Assembly: GCF_016908525.1 (NCBI RefSeq)
Contig: NZ_JAFBEB010000007.1
Location: forward strand, 62,001-126,000
Source: Brevibacillus fulvus
Lineage (GTDB): Bacteria > Bacillota > Bacilli > Brevibacillales > Brevibacillaceae
Direction of reading: 5' to 3'
DNA: 64,000 nt
Position 1 is the first letter of the stretch, and every line of letters starts with the position of its first letter. The translations under genes and the position numbers were made by a program. Shown in pieces: positions 9,323-18,091 of this stretch. The notes beneath the pieces are model-generated. The model worked only from the letters and a program-made list of their open reading frames with translations, ran no database searches and had not been told where the DNA came from.

Positions 9323-9811
9323 ATGAGTCTCACAAGTACGATAACAATCCGTCAGGCTACGATGAAAGATGTTGACCAGATGCTGGAAATCATCAATCAA
9401 TATGCCCAAATTGGCCTGATGCTGCCACGGACAAAACTGTCCGTGTGTGAACATTTGCAATCATTTATTGTCGCTCATAACGAACAAGGGGTAATCGGGG
9501 TGGCCGGACTGCACATTTTATGGGAGGACCTGGCGGAAATTCGCTCGCTTGCGATCGCGGAGTCGGCCAAAGGAATGGGCGTCGGCAAACAACTGGTCGG
9601 TTTTTTGGTTGAAGAGTGTCGGCGGTTGGGGATCAATCGCGTACTGGCGCTTACTTATCAAAAAGAATTTTTCCACAAATGCGGATTCTCGATCGTTGCC
9701 AAGGAAACCTTGCCGCAAAAAGTGTGGAAAGATTGCATCAACTGTTCCAAGCTGCCGGTCTGTGATGAAATCGCCATGGTTTTCGAGACCGATCCGGCTA
9801 AAACAAAATAA
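9323..9811 (+). CDS. GNAT acetyltransferase, N-acetylglutamate synthase-like
   Basis: The 162-residue GNAT protein has RQATMKDVDQML at the start, the V/G-rich acetyl-CoA loop KGMGVGKQL near residue 86, EFFHKCGF, and a C-terminal LPQKVWKDCINC...CDEIAM. That cysteine-containing tail is typical of short ArgA-like acetyltransferases that acetylate glutamate in arginine synthesis, though substrates in this group vary. ATG 9323 has GGAGG nine bases upstream. It is divergent from a TetR gene and followed by a terminator. Confidence 0.75.
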   Translation: MSLTSTITIRQATMKDVDQMLEIINQYAQIGLMLPRTKLSVCEHLQSFIVAHNEQGVIGVAGLHILWEDLAEIRSLAIAESAKGMGVGKQLVGFLVEECRRLGINRVLALTYQKEFFHKCGFSIVAKETLPQKVWKDCINCSKLPVCDEIAMVFETDPAKTK

Positions 9812-9827
9812 CGGCGGTGCAAATCAG

Positions 9828-9855
9828 CTCGTTCCAAGGAGGAACGGGTTTTTTT
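9828..9855 (+). terminator. Intrinsic terminator after the GNAT gene
   Basis: CTCGTTCC / GGAACGGG stem, five-base loop, then a run of T's. Confidence 0.75.
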
Positions 9856-9958
9856 ATTGCAAACGAAAAGTTCATCTTTTCAAATAACTGTAAAAAACGT
9901 TACTATAAGACTATTCAGATTATAAAAAATATTACAAATGGTATAGGAGGGTTGTTCA

Positions 9959-12067
9959 ATGAAGATGGGGACACGCATGCTTGTAACGCTTTTGTTGATC
10001 GGAACGATACCGCTAACGGTCACCGGTCTTTTTTTCTATCAGCAAACGAAGCAACAGCTGCTGCAGGAAAGCAGCGAGAAGCTGGAAGTGTTGCGAAACA
10101 ATAACAAAGAATTAATTGAAACCTACTTCACGGAACGGTCCAAAAATATGGAGACGCTGGGCAGTTCTTATTCGACCATTGAAGGTCTGCTTGAGTTGAA
10201 TCACGCTTGGCAAAGCGGAAAGGACTCGGCCGATTACCAACAGGTTGAACTGGAGAGAGGAACTGATTATAAAATTTTTTTGACCCGTTATGGTTTGGCG
10301 AATCTGTATCTGGTTAACGATCAAGGCGAACTGGTCTATGAAACCAAGCGGCAGACAGATTTAGGCGCCAACCTGCTGAGCGGACAGTATCAGGGTACCG
10401 TGCTCGGACAAATCGTCGGGCAGGTTAAGCAGAAACAGAGTTCAGCCATTTCCGATGTCGGCCAGTATGAGCCGTCAGGCGGTGAACCTGCTGTTTTCAT
10501 GGGTGTTCCCATCTTTGACAATGGCGCGATGATCGGACAACTCGTCGGAGAGATTCCGGTTACATACGTCTCCCGCCTGCTGGATCGGCGGGAAGGCTTG
10601 GGGCGCACTGGCAAGGTTTATCTTGTAGGCGCCGACTATCTGATGCGCAGTGAGCTGGATTTGAAAGACAACCAACCGACGATTTTGACCAGCAAGGTGG
10701 AGACGCCGATCGTCGACCAGGCGTTTGCGCAAGAGGGCGGCGGGTCGATTGCAGCGAGCGATTTTCGCGGTCAGAGCGTACTGGTCTCGTTCGACAAAGT
10801 GAAGGTCGGCGATTTGAGCTGGGCGATTCTGGCCGAGATGGATATGACGGAAATTATGGAAGGCCCTGAGCAAATTCGCGACATGATCCTGCTTTCGATT
10901 TTGGCGGTTATCGTCGTTGTCGCTTTCGTGGCCTATGGCACGACTCGCGGATTTCGCCGCTCCATCTCGCTGATGTTGCAGTTAACGGAACAAATCGGTC
11001 GGGGCGACTTTCGTGTGCAGCTTCGGGAAAAATTGTTGAAGCGAAAAGATGAGGCCGGGGAGATTGCCCGTTCGTTGCAACAAATGCAAAGCCAATTGAA
11101 TGAAACGTTAATTCAGGTGAAGCAGGCAGCGGTCTCGTTGGCGCAATCAACCGATGGGATTAAAGGGAATACCAGTGCCATTTCCGTAAGCAATCAGCAA
11201 ATTCTCGGGGTGGTTGAGCATGTGGTTGCCATGGCCGGGCAACAGGCGAACATGTCCAGCCAAACGCTGGATTTTGTCAGCGATCTCCATCAGGAAGTTG
11301 AGCTGGTGACGACCCATGTGGCAAAGGCAACGGAGTCTTCTTTGTCGATGGGCCAGTATGCGGAAGCGGGGCAAAGCGCCATCCGGGCGATTGTAGACAG
11401 AATGCGGGAGATTACCGAAGCGGTCGGAGAGTCAATGCGGGTAATCAACGGACTGGAGGAACGCTCGCGGGAGATCTCCACAATCATCCAGGTGATTACA
11501 GGCATCGCCGAGCAAACCAATCTGCTGGCGCTGAACGCCGCGATCGAGGCGGCGCGTGCCGGCGAACACGGCAAAGGATTTGTGGTGGTGGCCAGCGAGG
11601 TTCGAAAGCTTGCCGATGCCACCAACCAGGCAGCCCAGAAAATTATTGGGATGATCGCAGAAATCCAGCATGATACCCGGCAAGCTGTTGAGCAAATGAG
11701 GGAGGGCAGCCGCAAAGTGCTGCTCGGTATGGAGACGGCCCAACAATCGGACGAGCTTTTTGTCAGTATTGGCCAAAACTTGCAACTTGTTTCCGCTGAA
11801 GTCGAAGGAGTGGGACGAGCGTTTGAGCGAATGGTTCCCAACGCGGAAAAGCTGGTCGCGGTTACCCGTGAAGTTTCAGCCGCTTCCGGAGAAACTTCCG
11901 ACGGGATGCAAGGCATCTCCGCCGCAGTTGAGGAGCAAAGCGCAGCGATGGAGTTAATTGTCCACTCCGTAGGCGAATTGGCTGTTTTGGCGGAGCAGCT
12001 CGATCGGATGCTGGTGATGTTTCAGCTCGAGAGCGAGCGAAGCGATGAATTTGGGGATGGCAATTAA
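9959..12067 (+). CDS. Methyl-accepting chemotaxis protein with dCache-type sensor
   Basis: This 702-residue transmembrane chemoreceptor has TM1 at about residues 7-28, an extracellular Cache-like sensor of about 280 residues (contains [13 protein letters not shown] and ILAEMDM), TM2 at about 308-330, a HAMP segment (to about 385), and a long cytoplasmic signalling coiled coil. Its conserved tip [21 protein letters not shown] near 515-540 contacts CheA/CheW. The ligand is not predictable. GGAGGG lies nine bases before ATG. I looked for a sigma-D promoter and saw none. It is followed after 77 bases by the alarmone synthetase gene. Confidence 0.9.
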   Translation: MKMGTRMLVTLLLIGTIPLTVTGLFFYQQTKQQLLQESSEKLEVLRNNNKELIETYFTERSKNMETLGSSYSTIEGLLELNHAWQSGKDSADYQQVELERGTDYKIFLTRYGLANLYLVNDQGELVYETKRQTDLGANLLSGQYQGTVLGQIVGQVKQKQSSAISDVGQYEPSGGEPAVFMGVPIFDNGAMIGQLVGEIPVTYVSRLLDRREGLGRTGKVYLVGADYLMRSELDLKDNQPTILTSKVETPIVDQAFAQEGGGSIAASDFRGQSVLVSFDKVKVGDLSWAILAEMDMTEIMEGPEQIRDMILLSILAVIVVVAFVAYGTTRGFRRSISLMLQLTEQIGRGDFRVQLREKLLKRKDEAGEIARSLQQMQSQLNETLIQVKQAAVSLAQSTDGIKGNTSAISVSNQQILGVVEHVVAMAGQQANMSSQTLDFVSDLHQEVELVTTHVAKATESSLSMGQYAEAGQSAIRAIVDRMREITEAVGESMRVINGLEERSREISTIIQVITGIAEQTNLLALNAAIEAARAGEHGKGFVVVASEVRKLADATNQAAQKIIGMIAEIQHDTRQAVEQMREGSRKVLLGMETAQQSDELFVSIGQNLQLVSAEVEGVGRAFERMVPNAEKLVAVTREVSAASGETSDGMQGISAAVEEQSAAMELIVHSVGELAVLAEQLDRMLVMFQLESERSDEFGDGN

Positions 12068-12144
12068 CGTTTTTTGGAAGGATATTGTATAATCGTGTTG
12101 AATCTAAAGGACGAAGGCACCAATTCGTTCGGAGGGAACGCAAA

Positions 12145-12882
12145 GTGGCAATAGATTGGGAATTGTACTTGCTGCCGTATGAACAAGCCGTACAAGAGAT
12201 AAAAGTGAAGCTGAAAAATATTCGCAATGAGCTGCGGAAACGGAAAGAACACGCCCCAATCGAATTTGTAACCGTACGGGTCAAATCGATCAGCAGCATT
12301 TACGCGAAAGCAAATCGACTGCAATTTCCCATCGATGAAAACATCGCGTGGGAGATTCGGGATATTGCCGGCGTCCGCGTCATCTGCCAGTTCCTTGACG
12401 ATATCAACGCGGTTGTGCAAATGATTCGGGAACGCAACGACATGCGCATTTATCAAGAGAAGGATTATGTCAGCAAACCGAAAGAAAGCGGCTATCGCGG
12501 GTACCATTTGACCGTTGAATATCCGTTGATCACGGCGAGAGGTCAGGTAACGATACCGGTGGAAATCCAGATCCGCACGCTTGGCATGAATTTTTGGGCG
12601 ACGATTGAGCACTCCCTGAACTACAAATATGAGGGAATTATCCCCAGCAATATTCGCCAGCGCCTGATCGAAGCCGCCAAAGCTTCCTATACGCTAGACA
12701 GTGAAATGAACAACATCCGTGATGAAATCAAAGAAGCCCAGGTAAAGTTTACGCAGAAAGAAGAAGTGCCGATGGAGTCGCTTATTTCCCTGATGGATTT
12801 AAGCGAATATGCCTTGAATCCGGAGGAACGATCGGAGACAACAAGTTCGAGACGGGATGAGAACAGGCGGAACGGAGAATAG
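12145..12882 (+). CDS. relQ: Small alarmone synthetase (GTP pyrophosphokinase)
   Basis: A 245-residue RelA/SpoT synthetase-only protein of the RelQ/YjbM type. It makes (p)ppGpp from GTP/GDP and ATP and lacks the hydrolase and regulatory domains. Visible motifs are LLPYEQAVQEIKVKL, PIEFVTVRVKSISSI, IRDIAGVRVICQF, SKPKESGYRGYH, EIQIRTLGMNFWATIEHSLNYKY and the C-terminal helix SEMNNIRDEIKEAQ, all as in YjbM. GTG 12145 is preferred: GGAGG sits nine bases upstream and the protein then begins like YjbM. It has a charged C-terminal tail (SSRRDENRRNGE) beyond the usual end. Confidence 0.9.
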   Translation: MAIDWELYLLPYEQAVQEIKVKLKNIRNELRKRKEHAPIEFVTVRVKSISSIYAKANRLQFPIDENIAWEIRDIAGVRVICQFLDDINAVVQMIRERNDMRIYQEKDYVSKPKESGYRGYHLTVEYPLITARGQVTIPVEIQIRTLGMNFWATIEHSLNYKYEGIIPSNIRQRLIEAAKASYTLDSEMNNIRDEIKEAQVKFTQKEEVPMESLISLMDLSEYALNPEERSETTSSRRDENRRNGE

Positions 12883-12933
12883 GTAAGAGTTGGTCATGCG
12901 GGACAATTCAGCGCAAGTTGATTGTGCCGCTCC

Positions 12934-12962
12934 TTGTTTTTTAGGGGATACTATCATACTAT
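12934..12962 (+). promoter_or_regulatory. Promoter of the DEAD-box helicase gene
   Basis: TTGTTT, 17 bp, TACTAT, ending about 38 bases before the start codon. Confidence 0.55.
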
Positions 12963-12999
12963 AAAGAAGCGTTTTAGTTGAGGAAGGAAGTGGATATGC

Positions 13000-14433
13000 A
13001 TGGACCAATCGTTCGCTTCATTTGGTTTTAAACCGGAAGTGCTTCAGGGGATTAAAGACCTTTACTATAAAGAGCCTACTCCGATTCAAGCGGAAGCGAT
13101 TCCCTTGATCTTGCAAGGGAAGGATGTCATCGGGCAGGCGCAAACAGGTACAGGAAAAACGGCGGCATTTGTTTTGCCGATTTTGCAAAAACTGGATATG
13201 GGGAAACGAGATATCCAGGCTTTGATTTTGACGCCAACCCGGGAACTCTCCATCCAGATTGCCAAGGAAATCGAGAAATTGGGGAAGCATCTCAACGTCA
13301 ATGTGCTCTCCCTGCACGGAGGAACGGATATTGAGCGTCAGTTGTCGAAGCTGAAACAGACGGTACACATCGTCGTGGGGACACCGGGCCGGGTGCTGGA
13401 TCACATGCAGCGGGCTTCTCTTCACTTTGGACGTATTTCCATGCTGGTGTTGGATGAAGCGGACAAGATGCTGGAAATGGGCTTTCTGGAGGACGTGGAA
13501 CAAATTATCGAATCCACTCCCCAGACACGCCAGGTTTTGCTCTTTTCCGCCACCATGCCCGATCAGGTGAAAAAACTGGCGCAGCGTTTTATGAATCAGC
13601 CTCCCCATCTCAAGATTGAACAAAAGCAAAAAACGGTGGAAAACATCAAGCAAATTTACATCACCGTAAATCAGACCGAAAAGATGGACGCTCTGCTTGA
13701 TTTGCTGGAACAGCAGAAACCTTACCTGGCGATCATTTTTGCCAACACCCAGCAGCGCGTTCAGGTGCTGACGGCCAAATTGCAGGAACAAGGATACGCC
13801 GCACAAGCGCTTTACGGGGATCTGTCGCAAAAGAAACGGGAACAGCTGATGAAAGCGTTTCGCGACATCAAGTTTCAATATCTCGTCGCCACCGACATTG
13901 CCGCTCGCGGACTGGATGTCGAAGGAGTCACCCATGTTTTTAACTATGACGTGCCCAACGATGTGGAAAGCTATATTCACCGCGTAGGGCGGACAGGTCG
14001 GGCCGGACAATCGGGCAAAGCCATCTCGCTCGTCTCGCCGCGGCAAAAAAGCTTGATTGCCCGCTTTGCCAAAGCGACGCGCGCCGACATTGAAGAACAG
14101 CTATTGGTGGTCGGTCGGCATATGGACGAAGGGCGTCAACAGCGGGCAAAGGAGAGGGAAAATTATTTTGCCGAACTCCGTCAGGAAAAAATGAAGGAAT
14201 TGGCCAAGCAGCAAAAGGAAAAAGAAGCTCCTTTGCAGCAAGCTCTAAAGAAAAATGCAAAAGTGAAGCCGGGTTATAAGAAAAAGCTGGCAAAAGAGGT
14301 TGAGCAGTGGCAGAATCAATATGAGCAAAAGAAAAAACGCGAAGAAGCCAAGGCTGCCCGCAAAGCTGGCCATCGTCCTCCCGGCAAAAAAGGGACAAGG
14401 CCGGGAAATGCAAGTCGGCAAGGAAATCGGTAA
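13000..14433 (+). CDS. DEAD-box ATP-dependent RNA helicase
   Basis: The 477-residue helicase has all motifs in order: Q motif (FASFGF...PTPIQAEAIP), AQTGTGKT (I), PTRELS (Ia), TPGR (Ib), DEAD (II), SAT (III), FANT, ARGLD (V), HRVGRTGRAG (VI). After about residue 370 comes a basic, Lys/Gln-rich tail with VKPGYKKKLAKE. It unwinds RNA duplexes, probably in cold adaptation, ribosome assembly or mRNA decay. The core resembles CshA while the tail's KPGYKKK recalls CshB, so I leave the symbol blank. The start has GAGGAAGGAAG upstream. Confidence 0.9.
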   Translation: MDQSFASFGFKPEVLQGIKDLYYKEPTPIQAEAIPLILQGKDVIGQAQTGTGKTAAFVLPILQKLDMGKRDIQALILTPTRELSIQIAKEIEKLGKHLNVNVLSLHGGTDIERQLSKLKQTVHIVVGTPGRVLDHMQRASLHFGRISMLVLDEADKMLEMGFLEDVEQIIESTPQTRQVLLFSATMPDQVKKLAQRFMNQPPHLKIEQKQKTVENIKQIYITVNQTEKMDALLDLLEQQKPYLAIIFANTQQRVQVLTAKLQEQGYAAQALYGDLSQKKREQLMKAFRDIKFQYLVATDIAARGLDVEGVTHVFNYDVPNDVESYIHRVGRTGRAGQSGKAISLVSPRQKSLIARFAKATRADIEEQLLVVGRHMDEGRQQRAKERENYFAELRQEKMKELAKQQKEKEAPLQQALKKNAKVKPGYKKKLAKEVEQWQNQYEQKKKREEAKAARKAGHRPPGKKGTRPGNASRQGNR

Positions 14434-14481
14434 TAATGGTTTGGCTCGAAAACAAAACGACTGGAAGGGACTGGATTACTT

Positions 14482-14745
14482 ATGTCTTTTAGATGCATCA
14501 CGATTTACACCAAAAAATATGAAACCTTTTCTGATATTTACGAGGAAGTGCTCAACCAACCATTATCCGAGTTTGAGGAAAAGGAAATCGAAGGGATTAC
14601 GATCAGCGATGCGGGAGCGGTGCCGGAAGGGTACATTGAACAGATGAAATCCAAACCGGAAGTTGCTGTGATGAAAATCAAGGAAAAAGGAATAACCATC
14701 CTGCAGCACGGGGAAGTTTTTGAAATGCTGATTCCTGTAGAATAA
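14482..14745 (+). CDS. Conserved hypothetical protein, 87 aa
   Basis: A small acidic soluble protein beginning CITIYTKKYETFSDIYEEVL and ending VMKIKEKGITILQHGEVFEMLIP. I recall similar short Bacillales proteins that are loosely labelled transhydrogenase-like, but there is no dinucleotide-binding motif here and I assign no function. GGAAGGGA lies about 11 bases upstream. It follows the helicase by 48 bases and is closed by a terminator. Confidence 0.6.
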   Translation: MSFRCITIYTKKYETFSDIYEEVLNQPLSEFEEKEIEGITISDAGAVPEGYIEQMKSKPEVAVMKIKEKGITILQHGEVFEMLIPVE

Positions 14746-14792
14746 TAACGGGTTCCAATGTGGCGGTACAGCTACCATCGTTCCACAGAAAT

Positions 14793-14822
14793 AAATCCGC
14801 TCGCCATCGTGAGCGGATTTTT
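14793..14822 (+). terminator. Intrinsic terminator
   Basis: A 10-bp stem AAATCCGCTC / GAGCGGATTT, eight-base loop, short T-run. Confidence 0.8.
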
Positions 14823-14904
14823 CCATAAAGACAGGAACGAATGTTTGGTATTCATGCCAAGCGGGGGGTGAGTAACCGATATGAAGAGAAACGGGAGGGC
14901 TAAT

Positions 14905-15132
14905 GTGAGTCATACATGTATCGAATGCGGAGGACTGGCACAAGCCAACTCAGATTTTTGTTCATTTTGTCAAACCAACCATACGTCTGATTATCAACGG
15001 GTGCGCGAATATTTGCGCGAAAACCCGAATCGCACGCCAATGGAGATCGCCAATGCAACCGGCGTTTCGATTTCCAAAATACTCCGTTACGTTCGCAGCG
15101 GTTCGTTTACGATCGTAAACCGGGATCGTTGA
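14905..15132 (+). CDS. YvyF-like zinc-ribbon / HTH protein
   Basis: The 75-residue protein has an N-terminal zinc ribbon (CIEC...CSFC) and a C-terminal helix-turn-helix (YQRVREYLRENPNRTPMEIA, ATGVSISKILRYVRSG). This resembles the flagellar-operon protein YvyF, which has the same zinc ribbon plus HTH order. It is not in a flagellar operon here, so the family link is an inference. GTG 14905 follows GGGAGGG by five bases. An in-frame ATG at 14881, also with a G-rich site, would add eight residues. Confidence 0.65.
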   Translation: MSHTCIECGGLAQANSDFCSFCQTNHTSDYQRVREYLRENPNRTPMEIANATGVSISKILRYVRSGSFTIVNRDR

Positions 15133-15144
15133 TCGCTGCTGATC

Positions 15145-15186
15145 AGCCCGCCATTTTGCTGTACGCATTTGGCGGGCTTTTTTTTG
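15145..15186 (+). terminator. Intrinsic terminator after the zinc-ribbon gene
   Basis: AGCCCGCCA / TGGCGGGCT nine-bp stem followed by eight T's. Confidence 0.85.
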
Positions 15187-15199
15187 CTTGCTCTTATCC

Positions 15200-16618
15200 T
15201 TACAGCCAGCGCAACCCTTTCGGATAATGATTTTTCAGCTGTCCGCCCGCTTGTTTCCCCCAGCCGATGGCGTAACCGTCAACCGTCACCAGTGTCCAGC
15301 CATCTTCTCCTGCCCGCGTGATCGTCTCTCCTTTTAAATAGGACAAAAGCGCGGGATCGTCGGCGGCAAACGGGGCAGTCCGGTTTACCGCTTGGACAGG
15401 CACAGCCAGCGCCAGAGCATGGGCCGGTTCAAAGCGATTTTTCTTCCAGGTGCCGAGATGGTAGCCGGGGCGAGTGACCTTCATCCCGCTCAAATCCAGC
15501 CACGGTGCCGGCGAATAGTACAATTGTTCGCCAAACAGCAGAAAGGCGTGGTCATCGTGCAAATGCGCACCAAGGGAAGGAATCAGTTCTTCGGCAAATT
15601 TGCGCCAGAGCGAAACCGCTTCTTTCAGACCGCTTTGCTGCTTGGCCGCTTTCTTTTGCTTTTGTCGCCCGGGTGTTTCTCTGCCGGCTGCGGCTGCGGC
15701 CTGCTCCGCTTTTCGCAATTTGGCGATAAAGTGTCCTTCGCCGGTTAATTGATGGGGCCAAAGCCGCGCGGTCAAGCGCAGTTCGCCGCGTTCGGGCGTG
15801 GCCCATTCCGGACGCCCCGAAGAAAACCACCGCGCTTGCTCGATCGGCACCAGTTCAAACTCCGGATGGTCGGCCAGAAAATCAGCAATTGTCTGCTCAT
15901 TTTCCAGAGGGGCAAATGTACAGGTAGAGTAGACCAGCGTTCCTCCTGGTTTGAGCATCATTGCGGCTGCAGCGAGAATGTCGGTTTGCATCCGATGGCA
16001 TTCCGCAACTTTTCCCTCGGACCAATCGGCGATCGCCTCCGGAAGCTTGCGAAACATCCCTTCGCCTGAACAAGGGGCGTCGACGAGAATCTTATCAAAA
16101 AATTGGGGGAACAATGAGGCCAGATGTTCCGGCGTTTCATTGAATACGATGGCATTGGTGATCCCCATTCGTTCAATATTTTCCGAGAGCGCTTTCGCCC
16201 GGGCGGGATGGATTTCATTGGCGATCAGCAGCCCTTGTCCTTTCATCGCTCCGGCCAGTTGTGTTGTTTTCCCCCCGGGGGCGGCACAAAGGTCGAGGAC
16301 GCGTTCATCAGCCTGCACCGCGAGCGTTTCCGCTACCGCCATCGCGCTCGGCTCTTGCAAGTAATAAAGGCCGGCCGCATGATAGGGGTGTTTTCCCGGC
16401 CGCACCCCATCCGGATAGGCAAAGCCGGTTGGGCACCAGGGAATCGGTTCGAGCGGAAATGGAGCGATTCTTTGCAAGGTCGCAGCCTCCAGTTTGAGCG
16501 GGTTGACTCGCAGCCCATGCGCAGCGGGCTGTTGATAGCTGTCCAGAAATTCGGCAAAGGTGTCGGGCAGGAGAGCCTGCATACGGTTGATAAATGGTTG
16601 TGGCAGTTGAATGTTCAT
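15200..16618 (-). CDS. rsmF: RsmF-like 16S rRNA (cytosine-C5) methyltransferase
   Basis: This 472-residue SAM-dependent m5C RNA methyltransferase of the NOL1/NOP2/Sun family has an N-terminal HGLRVNPLKL segment, the SAM-binding DLCAAPGGKTTQLA near residue 110, VDAPCSGEGMFRK with the release cysteine, and YSTCTF with the catalytic cysteine. A C-terminal half ending NHYPKGLRWL, typical of RsmF-like proteins, binds RNA. ATG 16618 has GGAGG five bases upstream. The frame continues upstream across the divergent gene, which is a chance extension. Confidence 0.88.
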   Translation of the reverse strand: MNIQLPQPFINRMQALLPDTFAEFLDSYQQPAAHGLRVNPLKLEAATLQRIAPFPLEPIPWCPTGFAYPDGVRPGKHPYHAAGLYYLQEPSAMAVAETLAVQADERVLDLCAAPGGKTTQLAGAMKGQGLLIANEIHPARAKALSENIERMGITNAIVFNETPEHLASLFPQFFDKILVDAPCSGEGMFRKLPEAIADWSEGKVAECHRMQTDILAAAAMMLKPGGTLVYSTCTFAPLENEQTIADFLADHPEFELVPIEQARWFSSGRPEWATPERGELRLTARLWPHQLTGEGHFIAKLRKAEQAAAAAGRETPGRQKQKKAAKQQSGLKEAVSLWRKFAEELIPSLGAHLHDDHAFLLFGEQLYYSPAPWLDLSGMKVTRPGYHLGTWKKNRFEPAHALALAVPVQAVNRTAPFAADDPALLSYLKGETITRAGEDGWTLVTVDGYAIGWGKQAGGQLKNHYPKGLRWL

Positions 16619-16709
16619 TACAGCCTCCAATTTTTGTCGGTTTTTATCGGCGAAGAAAGGAGAAAAGACGAACCGTGACGAATGTAACAAGACAGTGAGG
16701 TGACGTACG

Positions 16710-17474
16710 TTGAAAGTATCTCGTGCGGAAAAGTATCGCACTCGGCGAAGGGTCGATGGCGAGGTCGGCCGCTTTTGGATGATGGGACTGATGTTTTCAC
16801 TGCTTGTTCTCGCTTTTGAGTTTTTGATTGAGATTCCCGCGGATGCTGCCTGGCTCCAGGACATGGAGATGGCTTTGTTCAGTGCAAGCTTTACGCTGCT
16901 TGCGTTTTATTTATTAGGTCTTACCTTTGTTTTCTCCCGTCAGGAAGAAGCAGGCAAGGTGAGCCACCAAGTGATTATTTATGTATGGCTGGGCGCCATT
17001 CTCTTTCATCTGTTCTTGCTGATCAGCAACACGGCCAATCAGCATGTATACAAGGCGGGCATTATCATGTTTCTGGGTCCGCTGTTTCTCACCGTTTACC
17101 ATTTTATCACGTACTTGTCCGCTTTGCGCGAGTCACGGCGCGAACAATCGCAGGCGACCGCAGCTTCATTGGAACGGTCCGCTTATCAATTGATTTTGGA
17201 AGGCTCCAAAACGTACGAGGAAATTACCCGTTTGCGCACGGCATATCCGGAAGTGGAGCAAATGTTGAAAATGAATGAATTTTATCCCAAATTGGAGCGG
17301 TACATCCTGGAGATGCAGCAATATCTTCAGGCCGAGAAAATTACGGCAAAAGATGTCGAATTGCTGGAAGGCCATTTTTATTTTCTCGAGAATTTGCTGT
17401 CCTTGGCCAAACAACATCCCGGGGTGCTGGAATCGCGCGTATTTTCCCATCGTGAAGAAAATCCATACGGATGA
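16710..17474 (+). CDS. Four-TM membrane protein with cytoplasmic coiled-coil tail
   Basis: The 254-residue protein of unknown function has four hydrophobic helices between about residues 22 and 135 (WMMGLMFSLLVLAFEFLI, then LFSASFTLLAFYLLGLTFVF, IYVWLGAILFHLFLLI, IIMFLGPLFLTVYHFI). A charged helical C-terminal half of about 115 residues (YEEITRLRTAYPEVEQML and onward) should lie in the cytoplasm. TTG 16710 has GAGGTGA eight bases upstream. It is divergent from the rRNA methylase gene and I recognise no family. Confidence 0.65.
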   Translation: MKVSRAEKYRTRRRVDGEVGRFWMMGLMFSLLVLAFEFLIEIPADAAWLQDMEMALFSASFTLLAFYLLGLTFVFSRQEEAGKVSHQVIIYVWLGAILFHLFLLISNTANQHVYKAGIIMFLGPLFLTVYHFITYLSALRESRREQSQATAASLERSAYQLILEGSKTYEEITRLRTAYPEVEQMLKMNEFYPKLERYILEMQQYLQAEKITAKDVELLEGHFYFLENLLSLAKQHPGVLESRVFSHREENPYG

Positions 17475-17504
17475 CGAGTCAACATGCTGGCGGGTAAACA
17501 AAAA

Positions 17505-17556
17505 AAACAAGGCTGTCTGTAAAGTAGGGATTCCTACTTCTCAGGCGGCCTTGTTT
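17505..17556 (-). terminator. Terminator of the minus-strand coiled-coil gene
   Basis: AAACAAGGC / GCCTTGTTT arms enclose a second palindrome GTAGGGATTCCTAC. On the minus strand it runs into a long T-rich tract. The plus-strand T-run is short, so it may work weakly both ways. Confidence 0.7.
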
Positions 17557-17590
17557 GCTGATGGTGAAAAGAGGTGTGGAGCAGCAACTT

Positions 17591-17941
17591 TTAGGAATGA
17601 TTGAACGTATTGGCGAGAGCGGGGTTGGATGTTTGCGAATTTTGCTGGTTTGCTGAATTCGCGGCGGATGAGTATCCGGTGGCATCTCCTACACTGGAAC
17701 GACCATATTCATAGGCAGGGGCTGGGCTCATGCCGACCGAGCGCTGGGCTTCCATGGCGATTTGGCTGGTCAGCGAATTCAGTTGTTGCAGGGTAGCTGT
17801 TACCTGGGTTTCCGTTGCAGCAAGGCTTTGCAACTGATTGGCAATCGAGCGGAGCATGTTGGCATTGTTTCGTTCGTTCTGCTGCAACTGGGCCAGGATG
17901 CGCTGAACTTCCGCGATGAGTTGATTCGATTGGTAGTACAT
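17591..17941 (-). CDS. Small coiled-coil protein, unknown function
   Basis: The 116-residue soluble protein has a predicted coiled coil in its first 70 residues (YQSNQLIAEVQRILAQLQQN, NMLRSIANQLQSLA, TATLQQLNSLTSQIAMEAQ). A low-complexity Ser/Asn/Gln/Ala tail follows (SSAANSANQQNSQTSN). This pattern is common among sporulation or surface-associated small proteins, but I recognise no family. ATG 17941 (or the adjacent GTG 17944) has AAGGAG upstream. It is divergent from lytS. Confidence 0.6.
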   Translation of the reverse strand: MYYQSNQLIAEVQRILAQLQQNERNNANMLRSIANQLQSLAATETQVTATLQQLNSLTSQIAMEAQRSVGMSPAPAYEYGRSSVGDATGYSSAANSANQQNSQTSNPALANTFNHS

Positions 17942-18009
17942 CACGACAGTCTCCTTCCTCTCATAAGTACAAGATAGTGTTTGCGATTTTGGAATGATTA
18001 TACAAAGTA

Positions 18010-18038
18010 TTGCCAGTACCACTCAATCTGGTGATAAT
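18010..18038 (+). promoter_or_regulatory. Sigma-A promoter of the lytS-lytR operon
   Basis: TTGCCA, 17 bp, GATAAT: 4/6 and 5/6 matches at ideal spacing. Confidence 0.6.
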
Positions 18039-18054
18039 GGATAATAATGGAACA

Positions 18055-18070
18055 TTGCCAATATTGGCAA
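18055..18070. promoter_or_regulatory. Perfect 16-bp palindrome in the lytS leader
   Basis: TTGCCAATATTGGCAA lies about 10 bases past the predicted transcription start and before the lytS ribosome binding site. It could be an operator or a 5' mRNA hairpin. Confidence 0.45.
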
Positions 18071-18091
18071 ATTGGCGGGGAGCGTGTATCG

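Noticed and set aside
9856-9958. Sigma-D (flagellar) promoter for the chemoreceptor genes
   Set aside because: No TAAA-N15-GCCGATAT-like sequence was found before either chemoreceptor. The second has a sigma-A type promoter instead.
15619-16864. Longer N-terminus of the RsmF-like protein reaching 16864
   Set aside because: It would overlap the divergent membrane protein gene. ATG 16618 has GGAGG and gives the family N-terminus.
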